Below, piece by piece: positions 1-11,318 of a DNA stretch of 37,845 bases (the first letter of the stretch is position 1; each line of letters opens with the position of its first letter). The DNA lies in contig NW_014577069.1 in assembly GCF_000485595.1 (NCBI RefSeq), forward strand, positions 450,680 through 488,524, given 5' to 3'. Position numbers and translations under genes: made by a program. The notes below the pieces were generated by a model. It worked only from the letters and a program-made list of their open reading frames with translations, was not told where the DNA came from and did not search any database. The stretch comes from Priapulus caudatus. Lineage: Eukaryota; Priapulida; Priapulimorpha; Priapulimorphida; Priapulidae.

Positions 1-60
<60 letters not shown>

Positions 61-67
61 GCGTGTG
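1..67. repeat. (GT)n microsatellite
   Basis: Uninterrupted GT dinucleotide run from the window edge to about base 54, then interrupted by GC steps. It is truncated by the window, so its full length is unknown. No gene is seen between it and base 506. That stretch is AT-rich and is presumably intron of the RhoGEF gene that follows. Confidence 0.95.
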
Positions 68-506
68 GTGTCAGGCAGCGTGTCACTACAGCGTTGTATG
101 TTCAACTACTTGCTAATAATATATATGCGTGCAACACTGCTGGTGCATGTTCTAATGAACATCAGAAATAGTTGAATAAAAAGAAATAATACTATTAATA
201 ATGAGTAAATATTATGAATAATTATGACTGTCATAAGGCTAGGGTGTCATAATTTTTGCATGTGTGCAAAAGTTACACGATCTAAGAGTTAAGCTGTAAT
301 AACTACAAGAGTACAAGAATAGAGATGATCTATTTATGTAATCCTGATAATTATTCATGACGTTTCTGGCCTCCAGCCCCTGGCGCTGGCTGACGCTACT
401 CACATGACAGTTCAGTGACAACTTCAACTTGGCATACACCAACATTGTTTGTTAAATAGGTTATTTAATAATATCTCGTTACATGAAGTTGTTATTATTT
501 CCCCAG

Positions 507-3500
507 CCTGCCAGAAGGTGCTAGCGGTCCTGCATCGGCTGGTGAACAGGTGTGGGATGGACCACCCAGAATCAATAGTGATAATAAGGAGGAGCACATC
601 TCGCACTCTATAAGCGACTTCCGACTTAGTGAGGATGAGGCCAAGAGCAGGCGGTATGTCGTAACTAACAGCAATCCGCACTTGTGCGTAACTATTTTTG
701 AAACACACTACGGCGTGTTTTTCATGTCTGACAAGTCGGGGGGGACGAACCGTTTCCTTCGAGTTTTAATGAGAAACGTTCGACATGTTAGAATGCTATG
801 GAATGTCATAGTTGAAGTCCCTTTTCACTTATAAATTCTGGCAAGTCAAGGACACATTTGGAATTGCCTGTAGGGTGAGCACAGTTGGGAGTGTCTAATT
901 GGTCTCTGATATGTGACAATTTATTGTCGAAGGAGTGTGGCAGTACTTGGCAAACTTTCAAGGTTGCTACTTGATTAGGCTGTATAGACAGCACACGTGG
1001 TTATGTTCTGAACGCACACAGATACACTCAAACATGCATACTCACACATACAGACATAGATATATACTCATGCATGCACAACACATGCAGACATGCATGC
1101 GCGCACGCACTCTCGTAAAAATACAGACATAGATAACACGGAAACATAGACATGGGAAAGCATGCACACACAGGCACACACACACAAACATATACAATAG
1201 ACTTATAATTGCTATTTTTTTGCAGAACGCTACAATTAATCATGTCGGAAATGTACCAGACAGAGCAGGATTACGTAAATTCTCTTGGATACATTATTGA
1301 TGTAAGTATTATTCTCAGATATGCTGGAGCTAGCCAATCTTTTATTTAAGTAAACGTAATGTAATGGCCTTGATTATCACATAAATGATATGTTGGCCAA
1401 CTTGCGATAGTTTAGCATTACATATGTGACAGGTGTCAGCAGTGTTAGTAATCCCATGTTTCATCCACAGCACTACTTTCCTGAGATGGAGAGGGAAGAC
1501 CTTCCACAAGAACTGAGAGGCAAACGCAATGTTGTGTTCGGTAACATAGAGAAGATCTATGAGTTTCACAGCCAGTACTTCCTTGGAGCTCTTGACCAGT
1601 TTCGTGACGCTCCATTCCACGTTGGCCAGATCTTCCTCAGATATGTAAGTGTCCCATGCCGAGTGTTCATCCCGTGTGTTTACTGCCGAGTGTCCCTCAA
1701 CGTCACATATACATACATGTACATAATTACATGTGATTGTAATAATATCCGAAGTTATGTGCATCTCATAATATACTGTAATTGCTCGTCTAATGGTTGT
1801 TTCTAAGATTTCATATATGAGTCCATTTTCATTTGATAATAGACATTGGGCACGTCAGATGCCTATATAGGGAAGTGATTTTATAAACATGGGTTGGATA
1901 TCATTAAAACTCGATGTTCTTGTTTTCTGTTCCAGGAGAACCAATTCTACCTGTATTCTCTGTATAACAAGAATAAACCAAAGTCTGATGAGTTGCTAGC
2001 AGAGATAGGGAGCAATTTCTTTAGGGTAAGTTTTGTAAATACATTTGAAATATTTTGGTAATATTATTTCCCTCTTCCTTCTCGGAGTTCCAGACCACTT
2101 CTATCCCTACAAAGTAAAATGTTTTTTGATACAATATTAATTTAAATATTGATAAAACAATTGACACAATAACATTCATATAATTACTCTCGACACTAGT
2201 ACTGATATGATAATTTACTTTTACCGGGGACACAGTGTAAAATACAATGTTAAATGGCGACATGCCAATACGGCTATACACGCTAATATAGCATTTAAAT
2301 ATCCATGATAGCTGTGTGTAATACGAACACATTGACTTATCCGTGATTACAGACTAAGCAGCTGCAGCTGGGTGACAAGATGGACCTAGCCAGCTACTTG
2401 CTGAAGCCAGTTCAGCGGATGGGCAAGTACGCGCTGCTGCTGAAGCAAATCCTGCAGGAATGTCCCGTCACCGATCCCTACCACCAGGAGCTGCGGGCCG
2501 CTGAGGAGATGGTGAAGTTTCAACTTCGTCACGGCAATGACCTCCTGGCGATGGATGCGTTGAGAGAGGCGGACGTCAGTGTGCAGGAGCAGGGCCAGCT
2601 CCTGAGGCAGGAGGAGTTTCTCATCTTGCAGGGCCGGCGGAAGTGCCTCAGACACATCTTCTTGTTCGAGGACCTGATTCTGTTCAGCAAGACGAAACAC
2701 AACGTCAGCAAAGGCGGCCACGAGACGTACCAGTACAAGCACAGCATCAAGGTAAGGGTAACCACAGTACTGTAGATTCGGTGTAGCACACGGAGTCGAG
2801 AAATATCATGCTCCTACTGTTAAACAAGTTCGAATAAATTTGACCAACAAACGTAACTAGGTTTAAAACAAAACCTGTATATTCATGCATGTTTGCATTT
2901 ATAGTGTTTAGCATTTGTTTGTTTAGAGTATGTAGTAGCGTGCACTAGCTGTGGTGCTATGCCTATGGCTATAAGTTCTGCTTTCTTACATGACAGATGA
3001 CAGACGTCGGGTTGACAGAACAGATGGGAGATTCGCCCACCAAGTTTGAGATCTGGTTCAGACGACGGACGTCACGTGACACGTACATCATCCAGGCTGC
3101 CACACCTGAGATCAGACTCGCGTGGGTGAAAGAAATCTCAAAGCTGCTGTGGAAACAAGCTCTGCGTAGTAGAAGTAAGTTCTGCATCACGTCATTTTCA
3201 CACTGTCCAGAATACCAGAGTAATCACCCTTAATAGCTAATAGTACAATGCGGTATTTTTCTCATTTAAAACTCCACATTTTTGTTAAAATAACTTAATT
3301 TATTTGTGATTATATTTTTTTAGTTATTTAGTATATTCATTTAAATTAATCTAATCTATTTTTAAATGGTGGTTTTCATGTGTGGCATCTCGTTTACAGG
3401 TATTCGGCTACATGAGATGACCTCTATGGGGGTCGGTTCACGGCCAATGATGGATCTGAAGACTAGCAGCCATCAGATCAACGACCGAACCATCAACCCT

Positions 3501-4433
3501 CCAGTGTGCCAGCAATTAAATATTAATGGTGAGCACCGGTGTGACAGCGTAACTTGCTTACATCTTAAAAATCCAAGAAGCTTTCAAGTGGTTTCGAATT
3601 CCGACATCATGTGAGATCTGGTCTAACGGGCCTGCGTGGTCGGCGTTACTTGATAATCGTAAAGCCATCGATCGCCTCTGTGTGTTTCAGCATCTCGGTT
3701 TCGCAACTCGATTGCTGTGAGCTCCTTCGAGCATCTGCAGCTGCAGCAGAACAAGCGGCCGCACTCTGTGATCTCCATCAGCAGTTCGTCATCGTCCAAC
3801 AGCAGCCAGTCTGCGCAGTCGTTCCTGTCGTACGGAGCCGCCGGCCCCCTGATCGACGTCAACGACTCTCCGCACAGCCGACACCGTCCCGCCAGCATGC
3901 ACTCCGCAGGTACGCAGCCACGCGTTGATCGAAAGACACACGTACACCCGGTGCAAATTTGATCCTACATCGAACTATTCCGGGGCTTGACGCGCGCTAA
4001 ATTTTTGCATACATGCTAATTTTGCATTGTATACACGCTAAGTACCCGCTAGTCTGGTCTAAGTTAGCTCCGCAAATGGAGGTGGGTCTGGCCTTCTTAG
4101 AAGTGTGCTAAGTATGATTTAGCGCGCGCCTCGCGCCGGCCTGGCCCAGACTAATTAGTTGATGTAGGATCACATTTTGCAGTCTGTACGGGGTAGTAGT
4201 TATGAGCGCGGCCTATCGACTCTAACGAGTATAAAAATATTAGCATTCGTAGCGTCCGTGCTGTTTGAATGTCGTCGTTTACGTGGATAATCTTCATTTT
4301 TTCAGAGAGTGGAATCTGTGCCGATATATCCACGATAGAGAGTGTGTCGGACGTTTCCGAGATTACGGAAATCTCGAAAACACATCGAACAGACAGTGCC
4401 GGAGAGTCACTCGCGCCAGCTGTTGTCGTGTAA
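507..4433 (+). CDS. PLEKHG4: PLEKHG4/puratrophin-1-like RhoGEF, 3' part (9 exons)
   Basis: Exons: 507-653, 1226-1301, 1471-1644, 1936-2025, 2353-2751, 2997-3174, 3400-3528, 3691-3909, 4306-4433 (TAA 4431-4433). All junctions are GT-AG and phases join without a break, giving 512 visible residues. The 5' end is missing: exon 507 opens with one base of a split codon, so upstream exons (in PLEKHG4 proteins a Sec14/spectrin-like region) lie outside the window. The DH domain covers about residues 53-235 (TEQDYVNSLGYIID in the first helix, SYLLKPVQRMGKYALLLKQ in the last). The PH domain covers about 245-353 and ends in the helix AWVKEISKLLWKQ. DH-PH proteins of this group exchange GDP for GTP on Rho-family GTPases at membranes and actin. 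The tail carries RNSIAVSSFEHLQ, KRPHSVIS and a serine run, which I recognise as typical of puratrophin-1-like proteins. Family membership is firm. The choice of PLEKHG4 over PLEKHG4B or the insect orthologue quattro is by recalled similarity. Confidence 0.9.
1010..1200. repeat. CA-rich degenerate low-complexity tract
   Basis: ACACAC/CATGCA-rich sequence with many interruptions, inside the RhoGEF intron between exons 507-653 and 1226-1301. It ends just before the splice acceptor at 1221-1225. Open frames across it are simple-repeat artefacts. Confidence 0.8.
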
Positions 4434-6300
4434 CTGACAATGGTGCTGTGGAACTATGCCTAGCTTTTGTTATGTAACATCGGGTGTAAGCGGCTCTGCA
4501 GTCACTGGGACCAGCTGTTTTTTTAACAGCAATGATTAGGACCCCATTGTCCAATCGTGCATTGGCGAAAGCTGTCCGATGTACATACAATGTAATATAC
4601 ATTTGTACATGAGTATCATGTATGTAGGTTTTGTTAGCGCATTGCCTGTTAGTTTTATTTTAGCTTGTCGTGCAAGAAACCAAAATCAATGCATATTGGT
4701 AAATCGTTGCATAGAAAATCATGATCATTCTATTACTTACATGCAGTATACTGTAAGAATATATTGCTTTTTAAATTGTTAATTAGGTATTTAAGGATAT
4801 TATGAATTGTTGAGTTTCCAAGGCTAATATGGACTTTTCAGGCAATCCACAAAATTTTGTGTAATAAGTTTTTACTTTTTAAGTGTGTGAATAAGCTTTT
4901 TAAGGTTGTTTACTTTCGTTTTAATTTTCATGATCATGTCCAGGTAGCCTTGAATCTCACACTGTTGTAACTTATGTGTACGTGTAAACTAGATGCTGTT
5001 TTCATATATGAAAACAGACCAAAATCTTGCACATACCCATGTTGTTTGTGTACTGTTCTGAACTTTTGTAACAGTGGATTATGTTGTGCAGATAGGATGC
5101 ACAGTGTCCTGCTTAAGGCAAATCGAAAGCGCTCTTGCAGCCCTCATTGTATAAAGATATATAAAATGTTTACTCTGGCTGTAACTAATTCAGAAACTGT
5201 GGTAGGATTCAAATATGCGAACTTGTACAAACCTGCTGATTACCCTTTCTAAATTTAGTATAGTTAGTTTATTGCATAAATATCAACTCGTCCTGAGAAA
5301 CGTCTGATGAAGCATTTTGGTCAAACCATTACTCGCTTTGGAGTAGATATAATCAAAGTAGAATAAGATATATTTTTGATGCAGTCCGTGGATGCCATAT
5401 ATCACACGGGAAAAACGCCAGTGGTATTATGTACAGATTCCAACTCTGCCCTACTTACACCCACATGGGTTTGTAAAATGCTTACTATATGCATACATGT
5501 TTGGCAGAGCGAGTCGGTCATTGCCTATAGTAACAACGGGAAGAGAGAATTACGTGTGATACAACGTAACAGGGTTTCATGGAGTTTGGTACAATATTCG
5601 CAGAATCTCATGCTTTGACATGCGAAATAATGGCATCGTTTTGGGTGCGCGATGTGGACAGCTTGACATTCATGACAACACAGAGGTGGGACACATGGAA
5701 GTACAGATCTGTGATATTGCAATTACTAATTACTGATGCAAGAATACATCCTATTTAATTACATACGCACACATAATACACACAAACACTATTACCTGCA
5801 CACTTTTGCACACCCACACGTGCTTGCCGTCATGAATTTAGTGTTGCAAGTATTACAGAATTAAGTACTAGTTGCCATGTCATAACAGAAAATGTGAAAA
5901 AGGGCATTGGTCATTATTGTAAGAACTTCTGTAAAATTCTAGGCAATACAAAATGTAAATTTTAATTGCATGCGAGGTAATTGCAAACCCTAAACATGTT
6001 TCCCAATCACTGGAAAGGTTGCCTTTTCCTAAATAGTACTTTTGATAATTGATTGCATTTGAGCGCAGTTCTAGAATTTGCAGGAAACCTGTAACACAGG
6101 CCGTACAATGCCTATGCAACACACTTGAGGAATTCTGCAGTGTGTGCTTATCGTTTGTAAAACGTCTGTTGTAAAAAGTAATTGCTTGATGAATTGGATT
6201 TGAACCATCTATGTTTAGACACCACTGTAGACCTAATTTCGCAAGCCATTTGTGAGCATTGTGTAATCAAAACTCATGTCTCAGGCACTCTGCAGAATGT
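4434..6300. other. RhoGEF 3' UTR and intergenic DNA
   Basis: No exon of any recognisable family is visible. The DNA is AT-rich with frequent stops on both strands. It starts with the 3' UTR of the RhoGEF gene. I could not assign a convincing AATAAA to that gene, so the UTR length is open. A short CA-rich patch lies near 5762-5820. The two flanking genes converge on this stretch. Confidence 0.6.
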
Positions 6301-6308
6301 GAATAGTC

Positions 6309-6318
6309 TTTATTTATT
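6309..6318 (-). other. Candidate poly(A) signal pair for the OVCA2-like gene
   Basis: Two overlapping AATAAA hexamers on the minus strand, about 390 nt past the stop codon at 6701-6703. This is a normal 3' UTR distance. No cleavage site can be assigned from sequence alone. Confidence 0.5.
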
Positions 6319-6700
6319 CTCGAAAATAACATGTTTGTACATAACTGAAAGTCATGCATTCCTATCATGGCTGTATTACATTATCAATAGTAAACTCACG
6401 ATATAATTAACATACTGTTGTTGTTGTTTTGGCTTGAAATGCTGTTGATAATTGTTTGTCATACTTTTATAACGAAACAAACTACGTGACACCGTTATTT
6501 TTTTGATTGCTGACAAAAATGTAACATGATATTAAGTAGCATCTGGTATTGTTCAAATTTAGTACAAGCTAGCTTAAAATGTTCACACTAACATGTTATG
6601 AGTAAATATGAAAGAATAATGACTAGATTAAATTTTGCCAATAAGTGCCCCTTGCAACAGCATTACACACAGTACCTATACAATTGCTAACTCATAGATG

Positions 6701-9027
6701 TCAACTTCTCGAAATGGATTCAATGAATGTACGGTAGGTTGGCTTATGCTGACCTGTTGCAGGTATAAAGTGTCCACCAGGGTGTTCAATGGTCTTTGGA
6801 TCTAAAAAGTACTTCTGAAGATCTATGCTCATTTCTGAAAAATGATGGCATAGTATTTGAACTCATACTGTGAAATGCAATCAATAATATGGCATGCAAT
6901 CAATGACATGAAATCAATGCAATAAATGCAATCAATGAATGGCCAAACACAAATAGAACATTCAAATGGAAATACGAGAAAGATCATTTGCTATCCAAAG
7001 ATAATCAGCTTTGCAAACCTTTTGGTATCACCTGATCCGTATCTCCAAACACATGCAGTGACGGGACTGATATAGGCTTGGTATAAAACGTATCATGACA
7101 CCCAGATCTGCTCTTGTAGCCAGCCACAAGCACTGCAAACTTAAACTGAATATCTGGGTCTGAAACAATGTCATTACAAAACATCAATCACGGATTCCTT
7201 CATTTTGGTAGATATCAATCACTATGAGTATAATCTGACATTTATAACCATGGAGAACCTGGCAGAGAAGGCCATCCTGTACCAGGGGTGGGAAATAAAG
7301 TCACATTTACTTTGTGAAATTAGATTGTTAAATCGAAGAAATGAAGAAAATGAAACGTACTGATTAAACAAATTTATTCAAAACGTACATGTATATATTG
7401 ACATGCACAACAATATTACCTGGTAGTATTGAGTCAATCAGTCAGTTAGAAGATGGAATAGGAAATGTCCGGTTGCAACCAGTGCACACCATGAGGAAAA
7501 GGTTTGCTACATTTTATTATTACAGCCAAAATATGGCAAACTAAAATTTGCTAGACTTTCATGGCCGATTCACCACTTGTTTCACACCCCTGTCATAGAC
7601 TATAGCTTTACCATATAACTTGCTGTTTAATGAATGTTCAGTCAGGTGAAGCACTATGAACCTGTGCATAATAAATATCATACATGACTAGTTTATAACA
7701 ACACACCTCCTTGCTCTCTCATTCCACAGAGAATAGACACCATGGATGCTCCTTGACTGAAACCTAGCACTCCATCAAAAGGGCCCTGAATAAGAGATAA
7801 GGTTACAAAGATTTATAAGGCACAGAGACTGCCATGTCATTCTACGGCAAAAACTTCTTCATAATACAGGTTATGAGTTACACAATGTGAAGTAGTTAAT
7901 TAATAGTACAACTATCAATAGGTTCATTACATGTTCTCTAAAAGCTGCACGTATCACATCCACAGAAGTAATAAAACCATCATCTATATCTGTAAAATCT
8001 TGGGCGCGGTAGGATTTTTCCCGAGTACTAAACCACCAGCCTCTGTTGCTGTCATTTTCTGTAATAATAACACATGGGAACCAGTGTCAAAACTATTCTA
8101 GTTAGGAAAAATCAGGACTATAATAACATTTTAACTTAGTACATTACAATAATAGCCTTGATCACTTTTAAAGTTTCAACTGAATTACATTGTCCATGTG
8201 TTGGACCTGGTATCATTAGCTCACTGGCAATGTTATTGGTAAATAAACAGCTGTAAAATATGTCAAATATTACCGGCAGTGGCAGATTCTGCATTCTCGC
8301 AATTTGGTAATATTTCGGTCACATCATTGGGAGCAGTAATAAACACTGAAACAAAGATGAGGGATAAAAACCAATGAAGTATGCACACATTGCACACATA
8401 CTTAAAAATTTCTTACAAGTACAAAATGTAAACTTATTTAGTCTATTATTTAAAAAATACACAGCAATTATTATTATATTCTTACCAAACTCAGCTTGGC
8501 TTTTCATGATTTTTCTAAAAGCCCCCATCTTCTCCCTGAAAATCTTAGCATTCTGCCTATAATGCGCAAGACAGAGGTTTTATTAGAATTTTTCCACACA
8601 GGCCTTTCATACATGTTGGGTCCAGCATGCTTTGCTAACTGACAACATCCAATAAATCCTACGACATGTGTTTACTTTTGGAAGTCCTAACACAGTCATC
8701 CTGTGTTAATACAGCCTGAGTTAATACACCTGTGTATTGGGCCACTCGTAACATGTGCAATTGACTCCAATTGGTACAATGCCCTTCCAGGCCCTCCCCC
8801 ATCCATCCATAAATGACATGCCTTCTGAAATTCCAGGAGAGAACCCTGCATATATTTAAGAAATAATGCTAATGGTGACTTTACATTTAGAGAAAAATAT
8901 TGAGCATGTACACTAATATAATCTAATAATGTTACTATTCAGCAATTTACTTTAGATTAGATCGAGGAGGTAATAGTAATATAAAGATAAATTAAGTGAC
9001 AAACCTGTATCCATGAATACAAAGTAC
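6701..9027 (-). CDS. OVCA2: OVCA2-like serine hydrolase (FSH1 family), 7 exons, first exon not found
   Basis: Exons in transcript order: 9005-9027, 8486-8556, 8274-8345, 7931-8058, 7707-7785, 7019-7159, 6701-6834 (stop 6701-6703). Phases join cleanly and give about 215 residues; human OVCA2 is about 227. The protein opens with VLCIHGYRQNAKIFREKMGA, the FSH1-family start of the alpha/beta-hydrolase fold. It continues with FITAPNDV, GWWFS, the nucleophile elbow VLGFSQGASM (catalytic Ser), SLHVFGDTDQVIP (catalytic Asp) and PGGHFIPA (catalytic His). The catalytic triad is therefore complete. OVCA2 has been characterised as an esterase favouring long-chain ester substrates; the substrate here is not known. 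The first visible exon is a 23-nt microexon starting in phase 0, so the ATG exon must lie further upstream. I could not find an ATG exon of the right phase in 9028-9400. The gene converges on the RhoGEF and diverges from the GALNT11-like gene. Confidence 0.88.
6868..6945. repeat. Degenerate ATGCAATCA-type tandem repeat
   Basis: About five imperfect copies of a 9-13 nt unit (GCAATCAAT/GAAATCAAT) within the last intron of the OVCA2-like gene. No function is implied. Confidence 0.55.
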
Positions 9028-9415
9028 CTGAAAAAAATTCAAATGTGGAATAAACGGATAAAACACAGACTAATACTGAAGATTCTTTCAGGTGCACACA
9101 AATGATATGAACAAATTCTGACTTTATTATCAGGCACTGGCACATGTACATACATCTGAAATTACATGTGCCGTAACAAATACAAGCAAAACCCCAACAT
9201 TGTGGAATAAAAAAAAATGCTGGAAATAGTTCACACAACATTTTGGAATGAAAATGTGCAATTTTGTAATTACTGAAATAATGGGTATACATTAGAGAAC
9301 CACTCTCACCGAGGAGACAAAACATTCCGATAAGGCCAACCCTCAGTGCCAGCAAAGCACTATAGCTCTACTTTTGTACATACTGAGTGATACTGACACG
9401 TACTGCACTGGCACC

Positions 9416-9860
9416 GGTAAACATCAGGTTTAGCGTCGTAAATTAACTTGCAAATGCCACCGCCAGATGGCGCTACGCGGTCTATCGGCGTTTCGGGCGT
9501 ATCAGTGGAAGTTCTCCACCAGCTTCTCCCCCTCCTCCTTCTCCACCAGCTTCTCCTTTCTCCCCTAATTCCTCCTTCTCCACCACCTTCTCCCTTCTCC
9601 CCTTCCTCCTCCACCAGCTTCTCCCTTCTCCCCTTCCTCATTCTCCACCAGCTTCTCCCTTCTCCCCTTCCTCATTCTTCACTAGCTTCGATCTCCCTAC
9701 TCCACCTATACTACTAGTACTACTCTAAACCTCCTCCTCCTCCCTTCCCCCTCCCCACACTGCTCCTTCGCTACCCTGTACCAAAACTACGAGAGTGCTG
9801 ACGATGTTCCACTGATACCGCTGAGAGTTATAATTTACGACGCGAAACCTGATGTTTACC
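9416..9860. mobile_element. Inverted-repeat element enclosing a pyrimidine minisatellite
   Basis: Bases 9416-9445 and 9831-9860 are inverted copies over 30 bp with one mismatch. A second inverted pair inside them (GTATCAGTGGAA at 9499-9510, its complement at 9807-9818) keeps the same order. This is the architecture of a short non-autonomous element with terminal or subterminal inverted repeats. It contains no coding capacity. Weaker similarity continues outside both arms, so the true ends may lie a few tens of bases further out. I found no target-site duplication. Confidence 0.6.
9505..9765 (+). repeat. C/T-only minisatellite (about 35-40 bp unit)
   Basis: Strongly strand-asymmetric tract made of imperfect tandem copies containing CCACCAGCTTCTCCC followed by TTCTCCCCTTCCTC. 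Nearly all bases on this strand are pyrimidines. The Pro/Ser/Leu-rich reading frames across it are repeat artefacts. Confidence 0.85.
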
Positions 9861-9890
9861 CACGGTGTCCGTGAGTGTGACTATCATTCG

Positions 9891-10240
9891 AGTACTACTA
9901 CTACTAGTACTGCTGATAGGGTCTATGTCCCCCGGGGTACTGCCGGAACGTTCCCTGGGTACGGTCCGGTATACCGAAACGTACCCTGGTACCGGTACTA
10001 TATTATATGCCGGACCGTACCTAGCCTACTCCACTAACGAGTCTATAGGGACTCGCCTACGCATACTCCCTAACCCTAACCCGAACCCTAAACCTAATCC
10101 TAACCCTAATCCTAACCCTAACCATATCAAATAGTGACCAGGGTACGTTCTGGTATACCGGACCGTAACCAGGGTACGTTCCGGCAGTACCCTGGCCTGG
10201 GGGACATCTACTTGACCCTATGAGCACTAGTACTACTACC
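9891..10240. mobile_element. Long-TIR element carrying telomere-like repeats (copy 1)
   Basis: Left arm about 9891-9992 and right arm about 10136-10240 are inverted copies of roughly 100 bp, sharing the blocks CATAGGGTC/GATAGGGTC, GGTACTGCCGGAACGT and ACGGTCCGGTATACC. Each arm is itself partly palindromic (GGGTACG...CGTACCC). Between the arms lie about 75 bp of unique sequence and a CCCTAA-type array. No open frame of note is present. It is flanked by TAC/TAG trinucleotide tracts. A second family member lies at 22214-22873. Confidence 0.7.
10068..10123 (+). repeat. Telomere-like (CCCTAA)n array inside the TIR element
   Basis: About nine imperfect CCCTAA units with variants such as CCCGAA and TCCTAA. 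Because the same unique flank and the same repeat occur inside the related element near 22.7 kb (in opposite orientation), the array belongs to the transposon and does not mark a former chromosome end. Confidence 0.8.
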
Positions 10241-10327
10241 TCGTGTTTACTTCTACTTTTACTTCTATACTGGACAGTCCGTAAGGAATAAACGTCCAGG
10301 GCTATAGCTAGCCATGGGGTGTGACCT

Positions 10328-10759
10328 ATGGGGGCCATGGGGTAGCTTGGGTACAGCAAGGTAGTTAGCATTTTTTTTGCCGAATTATTTTTGTTTGTTA
10401 TGTTCTCATACTTGTCGGTGTCCACTACGCTGGATATAATGTTTATTTACTATATTATAATTACTATTAGTTTAACGTAGAAACCGCTCAAGTGCATGTG
10501 ACTAAGTAAGTGTTGTGCCACATCATGCATATAGGTTCCTGACAATCTATGTCAGTTATATGTCACGAATATACATATATACTCATAGAATGATGAACAT
10601 ATCACACCTTGTACTTTGAGTTTGAGGGCGCTGACATATTTGTCGTCCTCTTGTTTTGAGGAAAGTGCACGTGACTAAAGATGGCAGCGCCCATGACAAT
10701 TTGAAATTGTATGCTAGTCACTACTAGTAGTACTAGTAGTAGTAGTAGTAGTAGTACTA
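10328..10759. repeat. End of assembly piece 1, repeated at start of piece 3
   Basis: This stretch matches 21587 to about 22000 in the same orientation with only small indels and substitutions. Shared landmarks are CCATGGGGTAGCTTGGG near the start, GTGCATGTGACTAAGTAAG in the middle and GATGGCAGCGCCCATGA near the end. It ends in a TAG trinucleotide tract that runs into the 25-N gap. Confidence 0.9.
10718..10759. repeat. (TAG)n microsatellite at the gap edge
   Basis: Tandem TAG/TAC trinucleotides running directly into the N gap. The corresponding place in piece 3 (about 21941-21985) has a different arrangement of TAG/TAC units, so the tract varies in length and order. Confidence 0.9.
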
Positions 10760-10784
10760 NNNNNNNNNNNNNNNNNNNNNNNNN
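10760..10784. other. Assembly gap (25 N)
   Basis: Run of 25 N. In the second copy of this locus about 1.4 kb lies at the equivalent place (roughly 22000-23434), so the gap may hide sequence of that order. The N count should not be read as a length. Confidence 0.99.
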
Positions 10785-11318
10785 AACATCATAAACAACT
10801 TGCATTTTTTTGCAGCCCTAGAATAATTATGAGAATATAATTAACATTGTATGACAAAACAATGTGTATAATTAACAGAATGTATAATCCTCAAATCTTG
10901 TAGCAATGGTCGAATTTGACATGTTTCTTAAGTGATATTTTCTGTTTTACTGTCAGTTTCCCAGATCAGTTTGGCATCAGCAGGAGACTATGTGATTTAC
11001 TGTAAATTCTGCTATATGTTACATCAAATAAAAAAAATCAAATGGGATACTGCTCTCAGTGTTTCAAACGTAATGTTCTGTAGTAATTTTATGTATAACA
11101 TGATAATTTATGTCATTCAGATGGTTTTTGTTGTTGTCATGACTCATTGGCTAATATTTCATGAATTTTGTGTATAATACAGAAATACACATCATGGCCA
11201 TTTTCATCATGTGTTCTCTAAGAACCTCTTCTGTCTGCTAAGAACTGCCTCATGCTAAGTCTTTTACTGTTGCAGAATGTGCCTAAAAGAGTGAGAGATT
11301 TTACCATCCTATGTCGAG

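Noticed and set aside
8957-9355. 132-codon minus-strand open frame overlapping the OVCA2-like microexon
   Set aside because: It reads the microexon in the wrong frame and has no family features. It is intron sequence.
9448-9717. Pro/Ser/Leu-rich or Arg/Glu/Gly-rich protein
   Set aside because: Translation of the pyrimidine minisatellite on either strand.
10068-10123. Ancient chromosome end or fusion point
   Set aside because: The telomere-like array lies between inverted arms and recurs in a related element at 22.7 kb, so it is part of a transposon.
11311-11318. Upstream ATG of the GALNT11-like gene
   Set aside because: The ATG at 11311 is in a different frame from the membrane anchor and catalytic domain. 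The one at 11319 is in frame.
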